Origin: Hexactinellida sp. DTS-2022
Lineage: Eukaryota > Porifera > Hexactinellida
Assembly (NCBI GenBank): GCA_028753945.1
Contig: JAPNXP010000005.1
Coordinates: 992,001-1,056,000, forward strand
DNA length: 64,000 nucleotides
Reading direction: 5' to 3'
Below the pieces are notes generated by a model. The model was given only the letters and a program-made list of their open reading frames with translations. It made no database searches and was not told the DNA's origin. The position numbers and the translations under genes were made by a program. This document shows, piece by piece, positions 32,691-44,123 of the stretch. The number at the start of each line of letters is the position of its first letter. The stretch's first letter is position 1.

Positions 32691-33699
32691 CAGGGACGTT
32701 GCCAGGATTTTTCACCTAGGGGGGCATATAAATTGCCAGGGGGGTAAACATTATATTGGTGTTAGATCTAGCAGTTGGCTTTACCAAAAACTAGGCGATA
32801 AAGATGAAGCTTTCTAGTTTAATGTCCTGCAAAGTAAAAATTAATACATTAACAAGAATTTTGCAATCCCAAGCAAATACTACAGCTTAACTACTAGCTA
32901 TAATGACAGTATAAAGTCAATTTTGACAGGTAACAGGTCTAAAGTAAAAGGTGTATTGGGTTTGTAAAACAGTTGATTAGAAGTTAGAACAAATTTTTCC
33001 AAAATAACTAGGAAGATACTATAAGGCGTATCTAGATTACTAACAGTCCATCCCTGTCAACCGTACTAGGATTTCAACCATTTTGGATGATCTGTCCAAG
33101 GGTACAGGGAATCAGGGATGTAATAAATTTGTATATGGATTACTAGTTTGCATAAATTATTGATTGTTTGTCGAATAATACATAAAAAAATCCTAACCCT
33201 AAAATGTAGCATTTTGTTTTGTGTAAATTAATACCCTATTCAAGCACAGGAATTCTCTGTACAAACTATACATTTCAATATTATATGCGTTCCTAAGTGA
33301 TTATGTTGAATTGTTGATTATGTCAAACTTAATAAGAATAAATAAAATGTTCGTATTTATATCTTGACACACATAATAAAATGCTTTGGTTAGTGTAATT
33401 CGTTTCAATATAAGTGTAGATTTACATTTTAGACGAGCGAGCGAAGCGAGCGAGAAAAATCTTTTAGGTGTATAGGGTTATAGACCAATGTACAGGGGAA
33501 AATTGGAGCCTCGTAAAGGGATAATATGACTCAAATGGATTGGAAAGTGTGAACTCAGTAAATTGAATTCAATAGCATCAATGAATCAGAGGAATAAAAT
33601 AGTTCAATATATTTTATCAGCGGGGGCATTCTCCAGGGTGAGGATTTCTACCAGGGGGGGCATTGCCCCCCTATGCCCCCCCCCGTGGCGACGTCCCTG
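32691..33699. mobile_element. hAT non-autonomous element, 1.0 kb, exact 8-bp TSD
   Basis: Termini cagggacgttgccagg and mirrored cagggacgtcgccac; TSD tagtggcc at 32683-32690 and 33700-33707. It lies in the middle of a palindromic unit. No transposase; C-rich runs mark the right end. Confidence 0.95.
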
Positions 33700-33910
33700 T
33701 AGTGGCCCAGTATTGAAATCACTGCCTTTATTATTATTATTATTATTATTACTGTGCCGACTATACAATAGTATAGTGGCCCAGTATTGAAATCACTGCT
33801 TTTATTACTGTGCCGATTATACTATAGTATAGTGGCCCAGTATTGAAATCACTGCCTTTATTACTGTGCCTACTATACTATACTATAGTGACCCAGTATT
33901 GATCTTACTG
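33700..33910 (+). repeat. Palindromic-unit cluster
   Basis: Continues the unit cut by the preceding hAT. About four units, some with changed palindromes (for example one lacking a base in ctatacaatagtatag), plus (att)n. Confidence 0.85.
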
Positions 33911-33915
33911 CCTAT

Positions 33916-34540
33916 ATTTTATTTTTTATTTTCTTTCTTCGTAGACTGTCCTGGCCAGAGCTTTATAGCTGATGGGCTGAAACTTGGCATGTAGGTGTGG
34001 ATGGACCGTATAATTTGCACCTGGGATTAAGATTTTTGAATAACACGTTTTTGGACACATTTTTGACACCTTTCAAAATTTGTCTGGTCCATAACTCAAA
34101 AATGTTTTACTAAACCACCAATTTTTATTTCACTTTTGGATTCATCATAAAATTCTGCGTCTGATGGGAGAAGAAATTCTTTCAAATGGGTTTAATTTCT
34201 GCCATAAATAGGGGTTGAAATTCTTTTGTTTATTCACACTTTAATTTCAGTAAAACTGTGAAATCTAATTCCATTGTTTCAACTTGTAATAATTATATTG
34301 ATTTAACTTGCCTTATCTTACTCTATTGTTTCAACTTGCGATAAATATATTGATTTAACTCATAAATTCCAGCTGGCTTCTATTTAATTGTAGTATTACT
34401 AAACAATGGATTAAATAATATAATATAATATAAGGAATTTGTTGACTTAACTCACTCACCGTGGATAACATTGCTAAAATAAATAACTAATAATATAATT
34501 TATTATTAATACATAATGAATGAATGGCATTATACTCAAG
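33916..34540 (+). repeat. Repeat X body, intact copy
   Basis: Includes gacacctttcaaaatttgtctggtcc, the unoccupied P-element target, and the block attcacactttaatttcagtaaaactgt shared with 40325-40425. Its right part is the reverse complement of text in every 1.45-kb array unit (ttaatgccattcattcatt). Confidence 0.75.
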
Positions 34541-34649
34541 ATGGTTTATGATAGAAACAAACTTCAAATTTATCTACCGTTCCTTATGACTCGGACCAAT
34601 TAACAAATGGTTCTTGACACCTTGAGGCGTTGATGACTGGGCGAAAAAA

Positions 34650-34769
34650 AATCCAAAATTGCAGCCTGGCCGACAGCATGTTCCTTTAGAGGCACTATCA
34701 ATAAAGAACCAAGAAAATATAGTGCCACCAAAGGAACATGCGTCGGCACAGGCTGCAATTTTGGATTTT
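34650..34769. repeat. Foldback hairpin copy H2
   Basis: Same arms as H1, flanked by aaatcc/ggattt. Embedded in a W-like context (gatagaaacaaactt at 34549). Confidence 0.9.
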
Positions 34770-34789
34770 ATTATTATTATTATTATATT

Positions 34790-35135
34790 TTTATTACTGT
34801 GCCGACTATACTATAGTATAGTGGGCCAGTTCTAATCTTACTGCCTTTAATATTATTATTATTATTACTGTGCCGACTATACTATAGTATAGTGGGCCAG
34901 TTCTAATCTTACTGCCTTTAATATTATTATTATTATTACTGTGCCGACTATACTATAGTATAGTGGCCCAGTTCTAATCTTACTGCCTTTAATATTATTA
35001 TTATTATTATTATTACTGTGCCGACTATAGTATAGTATAGTGGCCCAGTATTGGCCTTAGTGCTTTGGTTAGTTATTATTACTGTGCCGACTATACTTCA
35101 GTATAGTGGCCCAGTATCGATCTTAGTGCTTTGGT
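34790..35135 (+). repeat. Palindromic-unit cluster, six units
   Basis: Nearly identical units separated by (att)n. The last two carry altered palindromes. Confidence 0.9.
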
Positions 35136-35814
35136 ATATTATTGGCCCGTAGCCTCTCTACTGAACAGAGTTTACTAACTAAGAGCCCAAATTTTCAGGA
35201 TATGTGTCTCATGGGTTACAGATGTGCACCTGGGGTCACGATTTTTTATTACATTTTTTTGGACACATTTTTACACCTATTCAATGTTAGAAAAGGAACA
35301 ATAAATAGTGCGCGAAAATTCAATTTATATGCAATCGATAGAGAATTAAATTCTACACCCTTTCACAGTGGACGAATTTTTAAAATGGGTTTCGTTTGTG
35401 CCACAATTGAGTTACAAGTTTCCTTTGTTTACTGACACTTCAGTTCAATTGAAAGTGTTAAATCTAATTCTATTGTTTCAACTCGTTATTATTATATTGA
35501 TTCAACTTGTGAGATCGAGTATGCTTCTATTTTCTAATTGATAACTAAGATTCTACATTTCCATAACAACGACAGAATATGTGATTATATTCAGCAAGAA
35601 TACTCATGCACTGTAATATACTGACGTAATTTATTATAGTTAATTCAGTCTGTTTTGACTTATATAGAAGGTTCCAATTTGTTAATTAGGGATTATCGAG
35701 TGTGCGGAATAAAATTTGATAACCAAATTTATTTATTTATTATTTATGACAAAACTTAATATACTTGTAAGTTGACATTGAAATTGGTGTTATATTATAA
35801 ATAATACAGCATGT
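35136..35814 (+). repeat. Repeat X followed by repeat W
   Basis: X body to about 35520, then W from about 35620 (attatcgagtgtgcgg). The contiguous X-W-hairpin order suggests one composite family. Confidence 0.7.
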
Positions 35815-35903
35815 TAAGCATGTTCCTTTGGAGGCACTATCAATAACCACCACCAAAATATAGTGCCACCAAAGGAACATGCGTCGGCACACCTGCAATT
35901 TTG
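35815..35903. repeat. Foldback hairpin copy H3, truncated
   Basis: Lacks the outer part of the left arm; keeps gttcctttggaggcactat and its complement. Confidence 0.85.
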
Positions 35904-35975
35904 TTTTATCATGTTATATTATCAGCAATAATTGTATGTTTAAATATTAACATGTTAGCTGATTTAGTAATCACT

Positions 35976-36893
35976 TTATATCCCATTATTATTTATGCAA
36001 ATCTTTCCTTGGGTTGCCCACTGCTGATGTGTTTTCTTTAGATCGATCGTGGGATAGTCGTGGAACAGGTACCCGTCTTCTTTACAAGTTATCCCATACA
36101 AGTACATTCTCGAATCGTGTAGGTATGTTACGTTTAGTCCTGCAATCCAAGCTCCTATTGCGGTATCTTCATTTACATGAAATTCCAGCCTGTCATTATT
36201 AACCGCCATGAAATCTACTAGGTCCCTAGATAACAAGTTTCCCGCGCCCGATGCAAAGAAAAGGTACACGCTGCACATCGTCCAACTAATATCCACCCAT
36301 TTTCCAGTATGATGTACATAACCTGTAAACTCGAAATTTCCCAATAACAGTTTCTTTCTTGGTATTCTCTCAGTTGTGAGTATTTTTACAAATCTGTCCA
36401 CTAATAGATAAACATCATCGTCTGTTTTAAGGTAATACACTGAGTTTATATGTTGGTGCGCCCACTTCATCATTTTCAACACTTTATATGTTGTCAAATC
36501 ATATCTTTCTTCTATATCGCAAAAGAAAATGATGTCTTTGTGTTCTGTTTGTTCTCTTAAGAGGATAGCACGTTCTTCCAATGTTATACTTTTTGTTCCG
36601 ATGAAAAAGTGGAATTGAATGTAAGAGTTTCTTTCATAGACATCATTCAGCCATGTTTCTCTTATATTTTGTCTTTTTTCTGTGTTGCCTGGTGCCGTCA
36701 GTATCATTAAATAGAGTAGGTACTCTCGATCACTTTTTGAAGACTGAGGAAATTTTTGTGAAAAGAGAGTGATTATAATCATATGCTCGATTGTGATTAA
36801 GAATAGAATTATAATTAGGAATATCTTTTTAAGAGGCTTTTTTGTTCTCCTCCTTTTTAATAGACTGCAGGGAAGACAAGATTTGACAACCAT
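35976..36893 (-). CDS. Beta-1,3-galactosyltransferase family protein (GT31)
   Basis: A GT31 enzyme transfers a sugar, usually galactose or GlcNAc in beta-1,3 linkage from a UDP donor, in the Golgi. The 305-residue product begins with a short cytosolic tail (CLPC, basic RRRTKKPLKK), then a signal anchor at about residues 24-44, giving a type II topology. Family motifs follow: RQNIRETWL (74-82), FFIGTK (96-101), YLKTDDDVY with the metal-binding DDD (158-160), NEDTAIGAWIAGLN (241-254) and NVTYLHD. There is an N-glycosylation site at N254. It resembles the B3GALT6-like subgroup most (human B3GALT6 is 329 residues). The exact acceptor cannot be told. The gene is a single exon, as often in this family, and no lesion is visible. 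It is the only host-like gene here, lying between repeats. Confidence 0.85.
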   Translation of the reverse strand: MVVKSCLPCSLLKRRRTKKPLKKIFLIIILFLITIEHMIIITLFSQKFPQSSKSDREYLLYLMILTAPGNTEKRQNIRETWLNDVYERNSYIQFHFFIGTKSITLEERAILLREQTEHKDIIFFCDIEERYDLTTYKVLKMMKWAHQHINSVYYLKTDDDVYLLVDRFVKILTTERIPRKKLLLGNFEFTGYVHHTGKWVDISWTMCSVYLFFASGAGNLLSRDLVDFMAVNNDRLEFHVNEDTAIGAWIAGLNVTYLHDSRMYLYGITCKEDGYLFHDYPTIDLKKTHQQWATQGKICINNNGI

Positions 36894-37193
36894 ATTTCTG
36901 TAGTTTGTAAAGTATTAATTTGTTTAGCCTATTTTTTTAGCCTCTACAAATAAATAGTAGAGATTATGCCGTAATGATCAAGTTACATTTGTGATTCTTA
37001 GGTTTTGGGTTACGCGTAAATCTGTTGAAATGAGATCTATTGCTTGTTACTGACTTACTGTAAAGCTGTATTTCCCTCCCTGGGGTCCACGGTTGGCAGT
37101 AGGGGGTCGTCAAGATCTCAAAATTTGTATTACAGTATTGGGAGAAGGTCCACAGAAACAGAATGTTTGGTATTTTGCTATACGGGGTCCACC
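36894..37193. other. 5' flank of the GT31 gene
   Basis: No TE signature recognised. It would hold the promoter if the gene is live; I see no convincing core element. Confidence 0.35.
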
Positions 37194-37300
37194 GGCAGTG
37201 GCGGCGCTAGCGTGACACCAGTGGGGTGCCTTTTCAATAATATAAGGGTGTTCATTTAATCAGCATCAATTTGAACAACACGAGTTCTTCTGACTTGTTC
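37194..37300. other. Possible hAT terminus
   Basis: cagtggcggcgctagc at 37194 looks like a hAT left end; no partner end is found. Confidence 0.3.
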
Positions 37301-37309
37301 GCTACCCGA

Positions 37310-37485
37310 CGGACCACGCAACCGGTACGCGGAATCGATTTTTTTATTTTAACAACGGCAACAACTAATTTTATTATAGAAACTCATAAATGCCGAAATT
37401 GTCTTCAGAGTACTCTTTGCCTATAATACTCGTTGGAAGCTTGTATCTGGGTTGATTTTGAATGTTCACAAATTTTAACCATTTT
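37310..37485. repeat. Copy of the 165-bp Helitron-associated repeat
   Basis: Shares the order cgaaattg, cttcagagtactc, ttgcctataatactcgttgg and gggttgattttgaat with the tandem copies at 43310-44010 and with 60790-60940. Confidence 0.65.
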
Positions 37486-37525
37486 GTAACAACAATTCAT
37501 ATTACTTTGTAATACAAAATCTCCA

Positions 37526-40260
37526 CAGTGGCGGATTGAGGCACGGGCGGATAGGGCGGCCGCCCGGGGCCCAGGCTTAAAGAGGGCCATACAAATTGAT
37601 AAAGCAAATCCCTAACTAGTAAGAAAAAATCTCGGGGTAAATCCTAGAAATAACTAGCATAATTGATGATTCCAAAGTCTAAACTAATGAGCTGCTGAAG
37701 CAATCTAAGAATTTCAAAATGGCTGACCTAGGGGCATAATTTATTTACTTCATGCAATATATTCTATTTTTATAAATCCTAGATGCTTCTTGTGATAATT
37801 ATATAGTGTGGTTGTATTTGACTCCTAATTAGAGATCAACTAATATTTTAAAACATGATATAATTACATTGACAGTGGTTATTTTTCAAAAAAGTTGAAA
37901 TAAATTTCTTTACCTCATTAATTCACAATTTTGCTTATATAATATTCTTTTCTTTTCGTGAATAGTTAAATATTTTACCAATTCAGTTCAATGCATAAGT
38001 CAGCGGCTACAAAGAGAAAAGAGCACCAACTGCGGGAAGAACGAAAAAAACAAGAGGCGACCAAACATATAAAACTTGACTGCTTTTTGGAACAAAAATC
38101 TCAAATCAACGATGAGATTTCAAACAAAATCAAATGATTTCTACAGAAATAGATATACAACTTTGTAATGACATCGGGCTATGGAGCGATAATATATGTG
38201 TAAATGTACGAAACCTTTGGATTTCATCCGTTGACAGGAGAGTGTATAGAACGCATGTGGCTATGTTACTCACATTCTAAATGGAAATTATACTGCTTTG
38301 CTTGTACGCTCTTAACCCATACAAATAGCGCATTAGCTCAAGGGTATAATTACTGGAAGCATGGAGATGAGAGGATTTCGCAGCATGAAAATAGTAAGAA
38401 TCATAGGGAAGCCAAGGCAATAATGTGCACGACAAACACGTACTGGTCGCATAGACAGCCAAATTTGTCTCCAGATAGAAAACGAACGTCAGTACTGGCG
38501 GAATGTACTAGAGCGTGCTATTTGTGTGATAAAATTTCTTGGTGAACGAGGTATTGCGTTTAGAGGGAGAGATAAAATTGTTGGGTCTCCAAGTAATGGA
38601 AATATTTGGGTGTGATGGAGGTTCTTGCAAAATACGATGTATTCCTTGCTCAACACATAACTCAGTGTGTTAACAGAGGGAGGGGACATACTTCATACTT
38701 GTCATCAACCATTTGTGAAGAATTAATTAGTCTGATTGGTGGAAAAGTACTTGATACAATTATCCAATAATTAAATTATGCGAAATTTTATTCATTGTCT
38801 GTTGATTCAACGCCAGATGTCACACACTCAGGTCAACTAACATTTATTGTCCGATAAGTTCTACCAACTGGTCCTGAAGAAAGATTTCTAAAGTTTTTGC
38901 CCATGACTGGTCATAATGGGAAAGAAATAGCAAATATGATATTAACTTTTCTTGAAAAAAATGGAATCGACATTAAAAATTGCCGTGGCCAATCTTATGA
39001 TAATGCTTCGAATATGAACGGGAAATAATGGAGTAGAAACAATTATCAGACAACAGAACCCATTTGCGACATTCATACAATGTGCAGCTCACTCACTCAA
39101 CCTTGTAGAGAAAAATTCCGCTGAAAGTAGCGCGGTGGTCGTAAGATTTTTCGTTATTATATGAAAGTTGTACACTTTTCTCTCTGCATCCACTTTTCGA
39201 TGGCAACTCCTTTGTGAAAAAATAAAGCCTTTAGGTTTAGCTGCCGTCAAGCAGCTTTCTGATTCTCGATGGTCAGCAAGATATGATGCCATGAAAGCCT
39301 TGTTCAAGGGTATAATCCCATATGTGAGGTTTTACAATCCTTGGCATCTGATGCGTAACAAAAGAGCGACTGCAGAAATGAAGGTAAGCGATATTGAACA
39401 AACTTGGCGAACTAGATTCAGACTTCCTTATTGTATTTTGGGTAAATCTTGGAGCGCTTTAACCAAACTAGTCTCTTCCTTCAATCAAATACATTAACTC
39501 TTAATACTATGGTCTGCTTGATTGATTCTCTCGTTGATTCTATGAATATCCAGAGGAAAGAGTTTGATAATTTTCACGAAATGGGTGTTTTATTATGTGG
39601 ACATAGCCAGTACAATTCAGGCCTCAAGCAACTTTGAGTGCCAAACCGTTGTTACTATGATGAAAATGTTGGAGATTCGATGCTTTCGCCCAAAGATAAA
39701 TTTAAAGAAGAGGTTTTTCTAGTTATCATTGAACAGTTAATTCACGACTTGAAATATCGCATTGAAGCATACAAAAGAATCAATCATAAATTTGCATTCC
39801 TGTCAGAGCTGCCTCATCTCTCTTGTCAAAAGATCAAGGAAGCAGGATCTAATCTTGTATGCTCATTCCCCAATGATCTAGACCTGTAATCGAGAGTGAA
39901 CTTATCCAATTTTCGAGTTTAATGGCATCCTCAACAGAGCTACAAACAAAAGAAGTCAAGTCAATAGAACTGAAAATTTACCAATTTATTCATACATTCA
40001 GCCTCTCTCAATTATTTCCTAACATTGAAATAGCTCTTAGGATATATTTATCTTTAATGGTGTCAAATTGTAGTGTTGAGAGATCGTTCTCGAAGCTAAA
40101 ACGCATCAAAAATGAGCTCAGAAACACAATCGGACAAGATCGACTCAATTATCTCTTAATAAATAATATTTAGAGTGAAGTTCTGAGAAGAATTGAATGC
40201 TCTGATATAATTGATAATTTTAGTGACTTGAAGAGTAGAAAACAAATTGTGTAATAGTAC
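37526..40260 (+). pseudogene. hAT transposase relic (ZMYM1-like)
   Basis: Begins near a hAT-type end (cagtggcggattgaggc at 37526). Coding relics start at 37991 (MHKSAATKRKEHQLREE). A TTF-type zinc finger region follows (38204-38470; WLCYSHSKWKLYCFACTLL and HENSKNHREA). The RNase H-like core shows SVDSTPDVTHSG (first Asp, about 38800) and RGQSYDNASNMNG (second Asp, about 39000), interrupted by stops and a frameshift. CAAHSLNLVEK follows, and the C-terminal dimerisation region is at about 40060-40170 (SNCSVERSFSKLKRIKNELR). At least five frame breaks are visible. A clear right terminus was not found, so the element is truncated or decayed. Confidence 0.85.
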
Positions 40261-40324
40261 GTACATACGTGTATTAGATAGTATGTAGCTGTAGTATGCA
40301 TAGACACTGAGAGCTTGACAGAAT

Positions 40325-40425
40325 TGAAATAATTATTTATTCACACTTCAATTACAGTAAAACTGTTAAATCTAATTCTATTGTTTCAACTTGTAATAAT
40401 TATATTAATTTAACTTGTTAAATCT
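40325..40425 (+). repeat. Fragment of repeat X
   Basis: Matches 34222-34330 (tattcacacttcaattacag, then ttgtttcaacttgtaataat). Confidence 0.7.
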
Positions 40426-41104
40426 TTCACTATGTCGGTTATGTAACGAAAAATTAACAAAAATTATATACCCCCTCCCTACATTACACTTTTTGCCATT
40501 TTGTAATAAAAAAGGACGGGCTGTAATACTTACCACTTGCCATTACTTAAAATTCAAAGGCCATTGCACAGGTTCATTATATTCCGGGAATCATATGGGT
40601 AATGTTTAGGTGCGTGACCGCTAGTGACACACGTAACAGTAGTGCTATTGTTTCAGAGTAGGGTAGTGCCCCCCTAAGCTGTCTATTTATATCCGTGGGC
40701 CCTAGCCATAGGTATATACATATAAGGACAGAAAAAATAAATTGGGAAATACTAATCAGCGCCTGTACTGTTGAATATTTATGCTAATTAGAACTGACAA
40801 TTTTCTAGATATTAACGCATGTCCGGGTATTATAATATAGCAACTCCAAATAGAAAATTAATTAAATATCACTAAGGAACTGTACAACTCTGTGGACCCC
40901 TGACTTTGGGCTGTGGAGAAGTTATTGAATTGATTGGTTATAATCAAATAGACACAATGGAATGTTAGAAATGTATGGGTAGACAGACGGGAGACAAATG
41001 ACTGATTGGATGAATGAACTTCAGCTCGACCAATTAAATTACAGTCTCAGATAGGCATTCTATAATGCACACTTGACAATTGATAGAGACACTAAAATCC
41101 TTTT
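40426..41104. other. No clear feature
   Basis: Mixed AT-rich sequence. gtgggcccta at 40697 may be a worn hAT end. Confidence 0.35.
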
Positions 41105-41345
41105 ATACGAATTGAATGCTAGCTGCTAATCCATACTGGAAAACCCTCGAATTTAATAGGCTAAAAGTTTTGTCACCTTTAGGGAGGGAAGATGTGAATA
41201 TTTTTCTTAGATATTAGAACTTGTTTCTAAATACAATATTTCACATCCCCCTGCCAAATTTCAAGTCTGTAACTCTAACCAGTTCCTCAATCAATTCTGA
41301 ACAAACAAACAAACAAACAAAAATCTTTGTGATTTAATAAATAAG
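41105..41345 (-). mobile_element. Family Z Helitron, 5' fragment
   Basis: Shares gctaatccatactg... ccctcgaattta and caaacaaacaaac with 28225-28437. Confidence 0.6.
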
Positions 41346-41880
41346 ATAGAGATCAAATATGCTGGTTTACTTGGTTATACTAGATACTGATATATGTTAA
41401 AAAATTTTAGAGCTTATGTTTATTACTTAATCTGAAACAATTCCAAGCAAGTGCAAAAAATACCCATTAGAGCTATTGAGGTTCAAATTTTTTTATTGTT
41501 TAACTATTCATCAAAAAAATTATCGATGACATCCTTTAATAGTTAATTAAATTAATTAAATGGATAATTCTTTTCGAAAATATTCAAAAATACATGATCA
41601 AGAAACTTGATGATTAAAGATGTTTGCTAGATGCTTGTCGTGAAAATAAAATTCGAAAATAAGATTATAATGAAATACAGTGCTACTATATATAATATCA
41701 TGGAATTGTCTGGGAAGTCAAAAATTTCAAAAATAAATTCTGTATTGACTCCAGAATCCATTTTTACTGACTTTTTTCTTGATTATTTAGCTAATTAAGT
41801 GAACATTCCTCACTTTTATATTCCTCTATTTGATTTGTATTAGTTCATATATATATATTAGATTATCTATTATTAATATG
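41346..41880. other. No clear feature
   Basis: AT-rich sequence without coding or repeat signatures that I can identify. Confidence 0.35.
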
Positions 41881-41883
41881 TAT

Positions 41884-41938
41884 TGACAGCGCAGTGGGCA
41901 GTATACGGAGACAGCAAGCTACAGGTAATGGGTTCGAT
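41884..41938 (+). repeat. Possible tRNA-derived SINE piece
   Basis: gcgcagtgggcagtata resembles a pol III A box and gggttcgatatcccg resembles a B box, 30 nt apart. A full tRNA cloverleaf cannot be drawn. Confidence 0.35.
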
Positions 41939-41944
41939 ATCCCG

Positions 41945-42118
41945 GTGTGACCATGTTTTTAATGTGCCGGCTATATTATAGTATATTGACCCAGTTCTAA
42001 TCTCAGTGCCTTGGGACCGATTTTGGTCCGTATTCCTCTCCACAGAACAGAGTTTTTTATTAACTAAGAGCCCAAATTTCTGAGCAGGTGTCTAATGGGT
42101 TACAGATGCGCACGGTAA
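41945..42118 (+). repeat. Repeat X, degenerate copy
   Basis: A decayed palindromic unit (gtgccggctatattatag) and X body (ctccacagaacagagtt). Confidence 0.75.
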
Positions 42119-42129
42119 AAAATTCTATC

Positions 42130-42240
42130 AAAAAGAGACGTTACCCAATAAGAGATCGGAGACGTCCACAGTATCTTGGAGATTATGTGACACGGGACGA
42201 AGCACCACGACGCGACTATCCCCCTCCTCAGACAAAGTGA
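42130..42240 (+). pseudogene. Ty3/gypsy Pol C-terminal tail
   Basis: Encodes RRRPQYLGDYVTRDEAP ending with TGA at 42238-42240. A basic stretch followed by P-x-Y-x-x-D/G-D-Y-V is common at the end of Ty3/gypsy Pol proteins. A purine run gaaaggggg (42248-42256) and an LTR-like sequence follow directly. Everything upstream is gone, replaced by repeat X. Confidence 0.65.
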
Positions 42241-42256
42241 GATTTCCGAAAGGGGG

Positions 42257-42390
42257 TGATGTTATAGTTTAGTCGATTGTTAACCAACCTTAGTAGTTGC
42301 TCTTAGCCCGCACTAGTTTTATTGTGTGTTTAGTTAGACTTCACTAATGTCTATATTTATTTGTATTTCTATTAATAAAAGTTCTCAACA
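42257..42390 (+). mobile_element. Short LTR, 3' copy
   Basis: Starts TG right after the polypurine tract and ends CA at 42390 (tgatgttatag ... gttctcaaca). It contains an aataaa polyadenylation signal near 42374. Its 5' partner is absent. Confidence 0.6.
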
Positions 42391-42394
42391 ATAC

Positions 42395-42477
42395 TTCCAA
42401 TTTGTTTAATAGGGGTCATCGAGTGTGCGGAATTGAAATTTGGTTCCAAATAAATTTTATTTACTCTTTATGACAAA
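42395..42477 (+). repeat. Repeat W, left part (interrupted at 42478)
   Basis: Shares ggggtcatcgagtgtgcgg and tttggttccaaat with the other W copies. It resumes at 52864. Confidence 0.75.
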
Positions 42478-43167
42478 CAGGGTTGTTTGATTTAAATCAG
42501 ATTTTTTATGTCTATTGTTTTTTGCGAAAAGAAAAGAAATACAATGATAATGGGTCATTATCAATGTAATTAATCTATTAGCCAAATAATATACGCCAGT
42601 GTGATATAGATTGCAAAAAAACAATTAAAATCAAAGCTCTGATTTAAATCAAAAAATCCAAAATTGCAGCTGTGCCGACGCATGTTCCTTTGGTGGCACT
42701 ATATTTTGGTGGTGGTCTATTGATAGTGCCTCCAATGGAACATGCTGTCGACACAGGCTGCAATTTTGGATTTTTTTCGCCATGTCATGAACGTCACAGG
42801 GTGTTTAGATTCATTTAACAAGTTGTTACGGGACAAAGGAACGTTTGATAAATTTCATGCTTCTTTCTATCTTAAACCATCTTGAGTTTAAGTTTATATT
42901 TCCATTATAAATGCGTTTTAGATCCCCCTATCACTCTAATACAATTCGGGCACCAAGTTGTTACGGGACAAAGGATCGATTGATAAATTGGAATTTTGTT
43001 TTTATCTTAAACCATCTTGCGTTTAATGCCATTAATTCATTATGTATAGAAAATAAATTATATAAATAGTTAATTATTTTAGCAATGTTATCCACTGTGA
43101 GTTGAGTTAAGTAAACAAATTCCCGATTTAATTTAATTTGCTTTAATCCATTGAATATTAATTAATA

Positions 43168-44057
43168 CGAGCCCTTCGGTCTCGGTCGCTTTGCGACAGA
43201 TCGGTGCTACGCACCTCAAGTTAACGGCCGCTATGCGGCCTTACTCCTCACATTTTCTACCATGGAAATGATAGATAGGGACGTTATGATTTTGATTTTC
43301 ATTAATTTGTTTACCTATTTGTGTAAACAACAACAACAACAACAAAGACTCATATTAGAATTTTATAAATGCGAAATTCGTGTTCAGCACACTTGTTTAC
43401 TTATAATACCTATTGAAAGTTAACTTCTAGGTTGATTTTGAATTTTCATTAAATTGTTTAGCTATTTTGAGTAAACAACAACAACAACAACAACAAATAT
43501 TCATATTAGAAAATTTAAACGCGAAATTCGTCTTCAGCATACTTGTTTACCTATAATATCCGTTGGAAGCTAACTTCTAGGTTGATTTTGAATTTTCATT
43601 AATTTGTTTACCTATTTTGTGTAAACAACAGCAACAAATATTAATATGAGAAATTTATAAACGCGAAATTCGTGTTCGGCATACTTGTTTACCTATAATA
43701 CCCGTTGGAAGCTAACTTCTAGGTTGATTTTGAATTTTAATTAATTTGTTTACCTATTTTGTGTAAACAACAACAACAAATATTCATATTAGAAAAATAT
43801 AACCGCGAAAATCGTCTTCAGCATACCTGTTTACCTATAATATCCGTTGGAAGCTAACTTCTAGGTTGATTCTAAATTTTCATTAATTTGTTTACCTATT
43901 TTGTGTAAACAACAACAAAAAATATTAATATGAGAAATTTATAAACGCGAAATTCGTGTTCAGCATACTTGTTTACCTATTATAACATTTGAAAGTTAGT
44001 TTATATCCCAATATTAATTGCGGTTTCTATTCCCCCATCACTTTAATATAATCCGGA

Positions 44058-44095
<38 letters not shown>

Positions 44096-44123
44096 AACAA
44101 CAATCGAGATTTAATAATATAGA
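43168..44123 (-). mobile_element. Family Z Helitron inserted in array unit 1
   Basis: On the minus strand it runs from tctatattattaaatctcg to gaccgaagggctcg, between A and T. Unit copies at 49905-49915 give the empty site. It contains about five tandem 165-bp repeats (43310-44010) and a (ca)n run (44058-44092). Confidence 0.8.
43310..44010 (+). repeat. Tandem 165-bp repeat, about five copies
   Basis: Unit landmarks are gcgaaattcgt, catacttgtttacctataat, ttggaagctaacttctaggt and gtgtaaacaacaacaac. Confidence 0.85.

Noticed and set aside
41884..41938. A functional tRNA gene
   Set aside because: Only A- and B-box-like words; no complete cloverleaf or acceptor stem.
44058..44092. (CA)n run as a regulatory element
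   Set aside because: Simple microsatellite inside a Helitron.
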